DNA of 64,000 nucleotides from Thiemannella venezuelensis. GTDB taxonomy: Bacteria; Actinomycetota; Actinomycetes; Streptosporangiales; Streptosporangiaceae. This document shows positions 7,042 to 15,254 of the stretch, piece by piece. The notes beneath the pieces were generated by a model. That model did not search any database. It saw nothing but the letters and a program-made list of their open reading frames with translations, and was not told where the DNA came from. How positions within the stretch are numbered: the stretch's first letter is position 1; each line of letters starts with the position of its first letter. Both the position numbers and the translations under genes were made by a program. The DNA is taken from contig NZ_JACHJJ010000009.1 of NCBI RefSeq assembly GCF_014203605.1, positions 186,001-250,000 on the forward strand, in the 5' to 3' direction.

Positions 7042-9369
7042 ATGGACGCAGCCCCTCCCGCCGCCGGTTCGACGGCGAGCCTGCCGGAATCCGTGACGGT
7101 CCACCGGGCGGACCCCGCTCCGAGAACCGCGAGGCACTCCGCCCGGGACCGGAGGCGGCGCCGGCTCCGGGTGGGGGCGTGGCTGCCGGCGGGGCTCGTC
7201 ACGGTCCTGATCGGGGCGGCTCTGGTCTCCCACGACGTCTCCGTCCGGGACCTGGCCTCCTTCGCCGGGTATCTGGTGGTGGGGGTGACGGTTCCCGGGG
7301 TGCTGGTCCTGCGGGCGCTGCTCGGCGGGCGCAGGACGCTGGCGGAGGAGCTGGCGGCGGGGACGGCGCTGGGGTACGCCGTGGAGGTCTTCGTCTACAT
7401 CGGGGGCCGGGCGGCCGGGGTGCCGTTGCTGGTGGTGGCGTGGCCGGTGGTGACGTACGGGGTCTTCCTGGCCGTTCCGCGGTTGCGCGGGCACTGGAGG
7501 GGGCGCGGTGCGTGTCCCCGCCCGCCGGTGTGGTGGTCGTGGTCCGTCGCCGCGGTCATGGCCTACCTGATCGCCGGACCCGCCCTGAACGTCTTCGTCC
7601 GGTACGACATCACGCAGCCGGGCCTCTGGGCCAACGGCGCAGACATGCCCTACCACCTGTCGCTGGTCGGTGAGCTGCGGCATCACATGCCTCCGACGGT
7701 TCCGGCGGTGGCCGGTGAGCCGCTGCTCTACCACTGGTTCGTGTACGCGCATCTGGCCGCGGCGAGCTGGGTGACCGGGATCGAGCCGATGGTGCTGCTG
7801 TTCCGGTTGGGCATGGTGCCGATGCTGGCCGGGTTGCTGGTGCTGGTGGGGGTGACCGGGCGGCGGCTCACCGGGTCGTGGCTGGGCGGGGTGCTGACCG
7901 TGGTCGGCACGGTCTTCCTGAAGCCGCCGAACCTGCACCAGGGCCCCAACTGGCTGCTCACCTACGGCGGTATCCAGGACATCGGCTGGACGAGTCCTAC
8001 GCAGACGTTCGGGGCGTTGCTGTTCGCGCCGGTGGTGCTGCTTCTGCTGGATCTGCTCGGGCGGGGGCGGGGCGGGTGGGGCCGGTGGGTGCTGCTGGGG
8101 GTCTTCCTGGTGGCGGTGATGGGGGCCAAGTCGGTCTACCTGCCGTTGCTGGGTGCCGGGCTGGTGGCGGTGGTCGCGGTCGAGGTGGTCCGGCGGCGGC
8201 GGGTTCCCCGGGTGGCGGTGGCGGTGCTGGGGGCGACGGCGGTGTGCCTGGCGTTCGCGCAGCTCGTGCTGTTCGGCGGGGGGAAGCTGGGGATGGCCCT
8301 CGACCCGTTCTCCCTCATGCGCATGGGCTGGAACCGGATAGGCGGCATGGGCGCGCCCGCGGAGACCACGGTGCTCGGCCTGGCGGGGCTGTACCTGATG
8401 TGCTGGGCGGTCGCGTGGGCGGGGGTGTTCGGCCTGCTGAGCCGGCCGCGGCTGCCGGCCCGCCCCGGCGTGCCCCTCATGCTCGGCATCGGCGCCGCCG
8501 GCCTCGGGGTGGCGCTGCTGTTCGGCCACCCCGGGTTCAGTCAGCTCTTCTTCCTGATGGCGGCGCTGCCGTACCTGTCGGCCGTCGCCGCCTGCGGGCT
8601 CATCGCGGTGGTACGGCAGGCCGGGACATCGGCCCGGGCGACGGTGCTGGCCGCCGCCGCCGGCGCCGCCGCGGCCTTGGCGGTCCCCGCCCTCTTCGGG
8701 ATCGCGCTCCCGCTGGGGCCGGGCCGGTCGGACGCCGTCCTGTACCCGCCGTACATCGCCTTCACGATCGCGGTCGTCGCGCTGACCGCCGTCCTGGCCG
8801 CCGCCGTGGGGGGACTGCGGGCCTGCGCGCTCACGGCCGTCGCGCTGACCGCGTTCAGCCTGCCCGGCAACGTACGGGACCGCCTCGTCTACAACCGGAC
8901 CGGCCCGCTGGTGAACGCGTGGGCGCTCCAGGACGCCATGGCGGTTCTGCGGTGGCTGCGGGCGCACTCGGAGACGGACGAGCTGGTCGCCACGAACGCG
9001 CACTGCCGCTGGGGCGAGCGGGAGGAGTGCAGGCATGTCCACTTCTGGGTGACCGCCTTCAGCGAGCGGCGCGTGCTGCTCGAAGGGTGGACGTACACAC
9101 CGACGAACCTGCGGAGCTGGCAGCCGGGTGAGCCCGTGAAGAGGCCGTTCTGGGACCGACGGCTCTTCGAAGCGAACAAGCGGACCTTCGAAGAGCCGTC
9201 CCCGCTCAGTGTGGGCCGCCTCCAGCAGCGTTACGGGGTGCGCTGGCTCTTCGTCGACGAGAGCCAGATGAAGCCGAAATACCAGATGGCGGACTTCGCG
9301 AAGCTGATGACCCGCCGGGGGAGCTACTCCCTCTACCTGATACCGGAACGCGCCGGCCCGGCTCTCTGA
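7042..9369 (+). CDS. Polytopic GT-C-like membrane protein, mosaic paralog 2
   Basis: A 775-residue paralog of the preceding protein with the same helix plan, the same DMPYHLSLVGELRHHMPP loop and the same type of C-terminal domain. That domain carries ELVATNAHCRWG and WLFVDES motifs, matching ELVATNVHCAWD and WLFVDES in copy 1. It differs in the N-terminal cytoplasmic tail, the loop around residues 176-195, the stretch near 413-448 and the extracytoplasmic domain. Conserved helices with changed loops suggest the same reaction on a different donor or acceptor. The start at 7042 lies directly after the shared leader. It is followed by 115 bases before the aminotransferase gene. Confidence 0.75.
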   Translation: MDAAPPAAGSTASLPESVTVHRADPAPRTARHSARDRRRRRLRVGAWLPAGLVTVLIGAALVSHDVSVRDLASFAGYLVVGVTVPGVLVLRALLGGRRTLAEELAAGTALGYAVEVFVYIGGRAAGVPLLVVAWPVVTYGVFLAVPRLRGHWRGRGACPRPPVWWSWSVAAVMAYLIAGPALNVFVRYDITQPGLWANGADMPYHLSLVGELRHHMPPTVPAVAGEPLLYHWFVYAHLAAASWVTGIEPMVLLFRLGMVPMLAGLLVLVGVTGRRLTGSWLGGVLTVVGTVFLKPPNLHQGPNWLLTYGGIQDIGWTSPTQTFGALLFAPVVLLLLDLLGRGRGGWGRWVLLGVFLVAVMGAKSVYLPLLGAGLVAVVAVEVVRRRRVPRVAVAVLGATAVCLAFAQLVLFGGGKLGMALDPFSLMRMGWNRIGGMGAPAETTVLGLAGLYLMCWAVAWAGVFGLLSRPRLPARPGVPLMLGIGAAGLGVALLFGHPGFSQLFFLMAALPYLSAVAACGLIAVVRQAGTSARATVLAAAAGAAAALAVPALFGIALPLGPGRSDAVLYPPYIAFTIAVVALTAVLAAAVGGLRACALTAVALTAFSLPGNVRDRLVYNRTGPLVNAWALQDAMAVLRWLRAHSETDELVATNAHCRWGEREECRHVHFWVTAFSERRVLLEGWTYTPTNLRSWQPGEPVKRPFWDRRLFEANKRTFEEPSPLSVGRLQQRYGVRWLFVDESQMKPKYQMADFAKLMTRRGSYSLYLIPERAGPAL

Positions 9370-9484
9370 CCGCTTTCCCTCCGGGGCCGCGGAACGCCTG
9401 GGGCGAGGGCAACGGATCGGCAGCGGAAGGTCAAAGAAGCACAGATCTCCAGCGGTTCCCCGGGTCCGGCTGTTCAATTCACGC

Positions 9485-10639
9485 GTGAGAGCAAAAGATT
9501 TAGCGACGATCCCTTTCAATCGTCCTTATTCTTCACAAAACGAGATGGGATATCTCGCTGAGGCGCTGAGCCAGGGGTTCACCTCGGGGGACGGTCCGTT
9601 CACGCGCAGGGCGAGCGGAATCCTGCGGGAGATGCTCGGCGCGGGCACGGCCCTGCTGACGACCTCCTGCACCCACGCCCTCGAGATGACGGCCATTCTG
9701 CTCGACCTCCAGCCGGGGGACGAAGTGATCATGCCGTCGTTCACCTTCGTCTCCACGGCGAACGCCTTCGCCCTGCGGGGTGCGGTGCCGGTGTTCGCCG
9801 ACTGCAGGCCCGACACCCTGAACGTGGACGAGAGACTGATCGAAGCCGAGATCACGCCGCGGACCAAGGCGATCGTGGTCGTCCACTACGCCGGCGTCTC
9901 CTGCCGGATGGACGCGATCACGGAGATAGCCGGTCGGCACGGCGTCGCGGTCGTCGAGGACAACGCCCACGGCCTGGGCGGATCGTACCGGGGCAGACCG
10001 CTCGGGTCGTTCGGGCGGATGGCCACCCAGAGTTTCCACGCGACGAAGAACGTGCAGTGCGGCGAGGGCGGCGCGCTGGTCCTGAACGATCCCGACCTCG
10101 CCGCGCGAGCGGAGATCATCCGGGAGAAGGGCACCAACCGCAGCCAGTTCTTCCGGGGGCAGACGGACAAGTACCGATGGCTCGACATCGGGTCGAGCTA
10201 TCTGCCGTCGGACATACTGGCCGCCCAGCTGACCGCCCAGCTGGAGGAGTTCGACACCATCCAGCTCCGGCGCCACGCGGTGTGGAACGCGTACCACAAA
10301 GGGCTGGCGGACTGGGCGGCTTCGAACGAGGTCTCCCAGCCGGTGGTCCCGGACGACTGCGCGCACCCCGCGCACCTGTACTACCTGCTCCTTCCCGACC
10401 TGCGGAACCAGCAGGCCCTGATCGCCCACCTGGCGGAGCACGGCGTCCAGGCGACGTTCCACTACCAGCCGCTGCACACGGCCCCGGCCGGGCTCCGGTA
10501 CGGGCGTCCGGCGGCGGCAGGCTGCCCGACCACGGAGAAGGTCGCCGACCGCCTGGTGCGCCTGCCGCTGTTCGCCGGGCTGAGCGAGACCGACACGGCA
10601 CGTGTGATCGAGGCGGTCCTGTCATACGAGGTGATCTGA
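9485..10639 (+). CDS. DegT/DnrJ/EryC1 sugar aminotransferase, WecE-like
   Basis: A 384-residue PLP-dependent aminotransferase. The N terminus IPFNRPYSSQNEMGYL is typical of WecE (dTDP-4-keto-6-deoxyglucose transaminase) relatives. PLP contacts are visible: VVEDNAH (Asp159, pairs with the pyridine nitrogen) and SFHATKNVQCGEGGAL with the internal-aldimine Lys188. It would convert dTDP-4-keto-6-deoxyhexose, made by RmlA and RmlB encoded downstream, into dTDP-4-amino-4,6-dideoxyhexose; galacto or gluco configuration cannot be told. The start is a GTG without a recognisable Shine-Dalgarno, preceded by an A/T-richer stretch, so translation could be leaderless. The N-formyltransferase follows after 83 bases. 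Confidence 0.9.
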   Translation: MRAKDLATIPFNRPYSSQNEMGYLAEALSQGFTSGDGPFTRRASGILREMLGAGTALLTTSCTHALEMTAILLDLQPGDEVIMPSFTFVSTANAFALRGAVPVFADCRPDTLNVDERLIEAEITPRTKAIVVVHYAGVSCRMDAITEIAGRHGVAVVEDNAHGLGGSYRGRPLGSFGRMATQSFHATKNVQCGEGGALVLNDPDLAARAEIIREKGTNRSQFFRGQTDKYRWLDIGSSYLPSDILAAQLTAQLEEFDTIQLRRHAVWNAYHKGLADWAASNEVSQPVVPDDCAHPAHLYYLLLPDLRNQQALIAHLAEHGVQATFHYQPLHTAPAGLRYGRPAAAGCPTTEKVADRLVRLPLFAGLSETDTARVIEAVLSYEVI

Positions 10640-10722
10640 GACCCGGACCCGGCGGAGACCCGAAGGGCCGGAACCGGGCGGCCCTGCCCGCGGGGCCCGC
10701 CAGAAGTCAAGAAGGAGTTAGC

Positions 10723-11487
10723 ATGCGCGTCGTCCTCTTCTGCAACGACCGGAGCGGTCTGGAGATCGCCGCCTGGCTCCGCGGCCGGCCCGACGCCGAC
10801 ATCGCCGCGGTCGTGCTCAACGCCCCCACCCGCCGGCCCCGCCGGGCGGATGAGATCAGGAGCCTGTTCCCCGACCTGGACAGGCGGGGCCTGGTGTTCA
10901 CCGGCGACACCCTCAGGAGTGAGGAGACGCTGGAACGACTTGAGGGAATCGGCGCCGAACTGGGGATATCCCTGTTCTTCGCGCACATCTTCACCGCCGA
11001 CCTGATGAAGGCCTTCCCCCGGGGGATCGTCAACCTCCACCCGTCGCTGCTGCCGTACAACAGAGGACGACAGCCGGCCGTCTGGTCCATCATCGACGGC
11101 ACGCCCGCGGGTGTGACCTTCCACATGATCGACGAGGGGATCGACACCGGCGCGGTCCTCGCGCAGCAGGAGGTGGCGGTCCGCCCGCACGACACCGGCA
11201 GCTCGCTCTACCGGAGGCTGGAGGACGCCGCCGTCGAGCTTTTCCAGCGCTCGTGGCCGGCGTTGTGCGAGAACACGCTCGTGCCGGTGGAACAGGACCA
11301 CGACAGGGCGACCGGCCACGCGATCACCGAGTTCGAGGAGCTCGCCCACCTGGATCCGGATCGGACGATGACGGTGGGACAGATGATCGACATCATCCGC
11401 GCCCGCTGTTTCAACCGGGACGACTGCGTACGGCTCCGCACACCCGGTGGAACCGTGCGCCTCTTCCTCGAACTGATCCCGGAGTGA
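10723..11487 (+). CDS. Sugar N-formyltransferase (formyl-THF dependent)
   Basis: A 254-residue protein with the methionyl-tRNA formyltransferase catalytic fold but shorter than Fmt and lacking its tRNA-binding C-terminal domain. The catalytic Asn-His pair lies in IVNLHPSLLPYNRG and the catalytic Asp in MIDEGIDTGAVL. Family relatives formylate the 4-amino group of dTDP-4-amino-4,6-dideoxy sugars (Qui4NFo or Fuc4NFo) with N10-formyltetrahydrofolate. The neighbouring WecE-like aminotransferase makes exactly such a substrate. A strong GAAGGAG sits nine bases before the ATG, so the start is secure. An inverted repeat ends the unit. Confidence 0.88.
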   Translation: MRVVLFCNDRSGLEIAAWLRGRPDADIAAVVLNAPTRRPRRADEIRSLFPDLDRRGLVFTGDTLRSEETLERLEGIGAELGISLFFAHIFTADLMKAFPRGIVNLHPSLLPYNRGRQPAVWSIIDGTPAGVTFHMIDEGIDTGAVLAQQEVAVRPHDTGSSLYRRLEDAAVELFQRSWPALCENTLVPVEQDHDRATGHAITEFEELAHLDPDRTMTVGQMIDIIRARCFNRDDCVRLRTPGGTVRLFLELIPE

Positions 11488-11505
11488 TCGACGGGACCGG
11501 ACGGC

Positions 11506-11554
11506 GGAACTCCCGGCAGGCGGGTCCTCGCGGACGCGGCCTGCCGGGAGTTCC
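11506..11554. terminator. Bidirectional terminator
   Basis: A 15-bp perfect stem (GGAACTCCCGGCAGG at 11506-11520 with its complement at 11540-11554) and a 19-nt loop lie between the convergent formyltransferase and glycosyltransferase stops. It can serve both strands. Confidence 0.85.
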
Positions 11555-11559
11555 GTCGT

Positions 11560-12525
11560 TCAGCGGGATCCGTTCGGCCGGACCGGGACGTCTCTGGCGG
11601 CCGACAGGCCCACCCGCTCCCGGACGACGTAGGTCGGCCGTCCCAGCCCTCCTCCGTGGATGCGGCCGATGTACTCGCCGAGCACCCCGATGGATATCAG
11701 CTGGGCGGACGAGAAGATCGCGACCATCGAGGTGATCGTGGTGAACCCGGCGACCGTGGTGTCGCCCGAGGCGAAGCGCCACAGGACCACGCCGCCCAGG
11801 AAGAGCCCGATGATCCCGGTGAGGAAGCCCAGGTAGCTCGCCACCCGCAGGGGGGCCGTGCTGTATCCCAGGAGCAGGTTCGCCGCGTGCCGTACCAGCA
11901 TGCGCAGGTTGTAGTTGGACTCCCCGAACTCGCGGTCGTTCATGTGCACCCCGACCGAGCCGATCTGGGTGGTGCCCCAGGAGAGGGCGACGTCGACGGA
12001 GGCGTGGGGTCCGGACAGGCTCTCGAACCCGTCGCGCAGGCAGGTGCGGAAGGCGCGGAAGGCGCCGATCTTCTGTGCGTTGCGGATGCCCAGCGCACGG
12101 GACATCCCCGTTTTCACCGATCGTGACGCGAGACTGCGCAGGAACCCGTGTTCCTCGCTGTGCGGCACGCCGTAGACGAGATCCAGCCGGTCGCCCTCAA
12201 GGGCGGCCAGCAGCAGCGGGATCTGCTCGGGAGGGTGCTGCAGGTCGTCGTCCATCGTGACGACCACGTCGAACCGCGCCTCCCTGATGCCGGCGACCAG
12301 CGCGTTGTGCTGGCCGTAGTTGCGGGACAGGCGGATGGCGCGGACGGCGTCGAACTGGCGGGCGAGGGACTCGGCCACGTCCCAGGTGCGGTCCGGGCTC
12401 CCGTCGACGACGAGGATCACCTCATGCCGGACGGCCAGGTCGCACAGCACCGAGACGAGCCTGGAGACCAGCGGTGGAAGAGTTATCTCCGAGCGGTAAC
12501 ACGGGATGACCACCGAAACGGACAC
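11560..12525 (-). CDS. Polyprenyl-phosphate glycosyltransferase, GtrB/DPM1-like (GT2)
   Basis: A 321-residue membrane-anchored GT2 enzyme. The N-terminal GT-A domain has SVVIPCYRSE, the nucleotide-binding VVDGSPD and the acidic metal site MDDDLQHPPE (Asp92-94). Two C-terminal hydrophobic hairpins (about 225-250 and 262-285) match GtrB/ArnC. Such enzymes load a sugar from a nucleotide onto polyprenyl phosphate at the inner face; the lipid-linked sugar is then used outside by GT-C enzymes. The GTG start has GGGAG six bases upstream. It is divergent from gtrA-like, its usual partner, with 98 bases between them. Confidence 0.9.
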   Translation of the reverse strand: MSVSVVIPCYRSEITLPPLVSRLVSVLCDLAVRHEVILVVDGSPDRTWDVAESLARQFDAVRAIRLSRNYGQHNALVAGIREARFDVVVTMDDDLQHPPEQIPLLLAALEGDRLDLVYGVPHSEEHGFLRSLASRSVKTGMSRALGIRNAQKIGAFRAFRTCLRDGFESLSGPHASVDVALSWGTTQIGSVGVHMNDREFGESNYNLRMLVRHAANLLLGYSTAPLRVASYLGFLTGIIGLFLGGVVLWRFASGDTTVAGFTTITSMVAIFSSAQLISIGVLGEYIGRIHGGGLGRPTYVVRERVGLSAARDVPVRPNGSR

Positions 12526-12623
12526 ATTATTCTCCCGACTATCGACTGTGAATCTTCATGTGGTCCTGTACGATCCTTCAGAATTCCTGGCGGCAATTAT
12601 CGAGAATTCGGAGGTGCCAGCGG

Positions 12624-13160
12624 ATGACTGAGCTGGATGTACGGGTCGCCCCCCACGTCGGATCGGATATCCGGGCTCGTTCCTCGACGTCGGCCCTTCG
12701 TGGACAGCGCACCACATATTTGCTGGGGGGAGGCATGACGGTCGTCGCCTATTTCAGTCTTCTTGCCCTCGCTTTGCTGCTTCTTGAACGGGTGGTTCCC
12801 TACCTTTTCCTGGTGGCGGGAAGCCATCTCCTCGCCGTCATGCTCGTCTACCCGTGGTACCGGCTGGTGGTGTTCCGCGTCTCGACCGGTTCGTGGATCA
12901 CCGGGTTCGCCCGGTTCTATCTGGTCGGACTGAGCTTTCTCGCCACCTCTGCGGTCGTTCTCCCGGTCCTGGTGGAGATCGTGGGGCTCCCCGTCCTGGC
13001 GGCGCAGGTGTTCGTGGTCCCGGCGAGCACCGTCCTCGCTTACCTGGTCAACCGGTCCTGGGCCTTCCGTGAAAAAACCGGAAGCAAAGCATCGGTAATG
13101 CCCGGGGTGCCGGAACGCAAAGCGGAGAGTGGTCCGGGCCTGTTCTCTCCCAGAATCTGA
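12624..13160 (+). CDS. GtrA family membrane protein
   Basis: A 178-residue protein with four hydrophobic segments in the GtrA/PMT2-associated fold: TYLLGGGMTVVAYFSLLALA, a second after VPYLF, a third after WITGFARFYLVG, and the last ending in LVNRSWAFRE. GtrA proteins are proposed flippases for polyprenyl-phosphate sugars or partners of GtrB. The terminal N-R-x-W-x-F motif is characteristic. GGAGG lies nine bases before the ATG at 12624, which rules out an earlier GTG/ATG. Together with the divergent GT2 gene it forms the membrane-translocation half of the sugar route. Confidence 0.87.
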   Translation: MTELDVRVAPHVGSDIRARSSTSALRGQRTTYLLGGGMTVVAYFSLLALALLLLERVVPYLFLVAGSHLLAVMLVYPWYRLVVFRVSTGSWITGFARFYLVGLSFLATSAVVLPVLVEIVGLPVLAAQVFVVPASTVLAYLVNRSWAFREKTGSKASVMPGVPERKAESGPGLFSPRI

Positions 13161-13212
13161 GAACAGCGGCCACCGCGGTCGGCTGCAGACGGAGAACAGG
13201 GAGTCCACAAGG

Positions 13213-14280
13213 GTGAAAGCGCTTGTTCTGGCGGGCGGCAGGGGAACGAGGCTGCGGCCGCTGACGCACACTTCCGCCAAGCAGCTGGTTCCGGTGGCGA
13301 ACAAGCCGGTGCTCTACTACGGGCTCGAGGCGATACGCGATGCGGGCATCACCTGCGTCGGAATCATCACCGGCGACACGGGCGCCGAGGTACGGGAGGC
13401 CGTCGGGGACGGCTCGAAGTTCGGACTCGACGTCACCTACATCCCCCAGGAAGCCCCTCTCGGCCTGGCGCACTGCGTCCTGATCGCGCAGGAGTTCCTC
13501 GCAGGCGATCCGTTCGTCATGTATCTCGGCGACAACTTCCTCCTCGGCGGGATATCCGACCTCGTCGACGCGTTCTGCCACGGCGGATACGACGCCCAGG
13601 TCCTCCTCACGAGGGTCACCGAGCCCCAGTTCTACGGAGTCGCCGAACTGGGACCCACCGGTGAGATCATCGGGCTGCAGGAGAAGCCGGTCCATCCGCG
13701 CAGTGACATGGCCATCGTGGGGGTGTACTCGTTCTCGCCGGCCATCCACGAGGCGGTCCGGGCGATCGCGCCGTCCGCGCGCGGCGAGCTGGAGATCACC
13801 GACGCCATCCAGTGGCTCATCGGGAACGGCTACTCGGTCCACTCCCACATGGTGAGCGGCTACTGGAAGGACACCGGCCGGCTGCAGGATCTGCTGGAGT
13901 GCAACCGCATGATCCTGGAAACGATCGCACCGGACAACAGGGGCACGGTCGACGGGCTGAGCGAGATCACCGGACGGGTCGTCATCGAGCCGGGGGCCGT
14001 GGTGGAGAACTCGGTGCTCCGCGGTCCGATCGTGGTGGGAGCCGACGCGAAGATCCAGTCCTCGTACGTCGGGCCCTTCACCTCGATCGGGCCGCGCTGT
14101 GTCGTGCAGGACGCCGAGGTCGAGTACTCGATCGTGCTCGACGACTCCTCCGTGCACGGGGTCTCCCGGCTGGCCCACTCCCTCATCGGACGCAACGTCG
14201 AGGTGAGCCGCGCGGAGGGCGCCCCGAACACGTACGGCCTCATGGTCGGCGACCACAGCAGGATCCAGGTGCGCGCATGA
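13213..14280 (+). CDS. rmlA: Glucose-1-phosphate thymidylyltransferase (long type)
   Basis: A 355-residue nucleotidyltransferase that makes dTDP-glucose from glucose-1-phosphate and dTTP. The signature LAGGRGTRLRPLT is at residues 6-18, the YLGDNF metal site near 105, and EKP near 155. A C-terminal left-handed beta-helix-like stretch (IEPGAVVENSVLRGPIVVGA) makes it longer than RmlA proper (about 290), as in the StrD-like form of antibiotic clusters. The GTG start gives the canonical MKALVLAGG. The stop overlaps the rmlB start (ATGA), so the two are translationally coupled. Confidence 0.92.
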   Translation: MKALVLAGGRGTRLRPLTHTSAKQLVPVANKPVLYYGLEAIRDAGITCVGIITGDTGAEVREAVGDGSKFGLDVTYIPQEAPLGLAHCVLIAQEFLAGDPFVMYLGDNFLLGGISDLVDAFCHGGYDAQVLLTRVTEPQFYGVAELGPTGEIIGLQEKPVHPRSDMAIVGVYSFSPAIHEAVRAIAPSARGELEITDAIQWLIGNGYSVHSHMVSGYWKDTGRLQDLLECNRMILETIAPDNRGTVDGLSEITGRVVIEPGAVVENSVLRGPIVVGADAKIQSSYVGPFTSIGPRCVVQDAEVEYSIVLDDSSVHGVSRLAHSLIGRNVEVSRAEGAPNTYGLMVGDHSRIQVRA

Positions 14281-15254
14281 GAGTCCTGGTCACAGGAGGC
14301 GCCGGATTCATCGGCTCCCACTACGTGAGGTCGCTGCTGCGGGGTGCGTACCCGGGGTTCGAGGACGCCCGCGTCACGGTCCTCGACAAACTGACCTACG
14401 CCGGCAATCTCGCCAACCTCGCCGCCGTGGCCGAGCACCGCGACTACCGCTTCGTCCGCGGGGACATCGCCGACGCGCGCCTGCTCGCGGACATCGTCCC
14501 CGGCCACGACGTCGTCGTGAACTTCGCGGCGGAGTCGCACGTCGACCGGTCCATCACCGGGGCCGGCGACTTCGCGACGACCAATGTGCTGGGCACGCAG
14601 CGGCTGCTCCAGGCGGCGCTGGACGGCGGGGTCGGCACGTTCGTCCAGGTCTCCACCGACGAGGTGTACGGGTCGATCGCCGAGGGCTCGTGGGACGAGT
14701 CGCAGCCCCTGCTGCCCAACTCGCCCTACTCGGCGGCCAAGGCCTCCGCCGACCTTTTCTGCCGCGCGTACGCCAGGACACACGGCCTCGACGTCCGCAT
14801 CACCCGCTGCTCCAACAACTACGGCCCCCACCAGTACCCGGAGAAGGTCATCCCGCTCTTCGTCACCAACCTGGCCGACGGCCGCCGGGTCCCTCTCTAC
14901 GGGGACGGCCGCAACGTCCGGGAGTGGCTGCACGTCGACGACCACTGCCGGGGAATCCAGCTCGTGCTGGAGAAGGGGTCCCCGGGTGAGATCTACAACA
15001 TCGGCGGCGGTGTCGAGCTCACCAACCTGGAGCTGACCGAGCGGCTGCTGGCCGCCTTCGGCGCGGGCTGGGACATGGTCGTGCGCGTTCCCGACCGGCT
15101 CGGGCACGATCTGCGCTACTCGGTGGACAGCGGCAAGGCCCGGGCGATCGGGTACGAGCCCCGGGTCGACTTCGCCGAAGGACTGGCCGAGACCGTGGCG
15201 TGGTACCGCGGCAACGAGAACTGGTGGCGCCCCCTGAAAGGGGCCACTCGTTGA
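14277..15254 (+). CDS. rmlB: dTDP-glucose 4,6-dehydratase
   Basis: A 325-residue short-chain dehydrogenase of the RmlB family. It oxidises and dehydrates dTDP-glucose to dTDP-4-keto-6-deoxyglucose, the direct precursor for the aminotransferase at 9485. It has the NAD-binding GGAGFIGS near the N terminus, the STDEVYG active-site segment with Thr-Asp-Glu, and YSAAK with the catalytic Tyr and Lys. RCSNNYGPHQYPEKVIPLF and the WLHVDDH motif follow. It begins inside the rmlA stop and its own stop overlaps the TTG of the next gene. RmlC and RmlD are absent from the window, so the product is not rhamnose from this locus alone. Confidence 0.95.
   Translation: MRVLVTGGAGFIGSHYVRSLLRGAYPGFEDARVTVLDKLTYAGNLANLAAVAEHRDYRFVRGDIADARLLADIVPGHDVVVNFAAESHVDRSITGAGDFATTNVLGTQRLLQAALDGGVGTFVQVSTDEVYGSIAEGSWDESQPLLPNSPYSAAKASADLFCRAYARTHGLDVRITRCSNNYGPHQYPEKVIPLFVTNLADGRRVPLYGDGRNVREWLHVDDHCRGIQLVLEKGSPGEIYNIGGGVELTNLELTERLLAAFGAGWDMVVRVPDRLGHDLRYSVDSGKARAIGYEPRVDFAEGLAETVAWYRGNENWWRPLKGATR

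Noticed and set aside
13213-15254. A dTDP-rhamnose operon
   Set aside because: RmlC and RmlD are not in the window, and the aminotransferase and formyltransferase point to another sugar.
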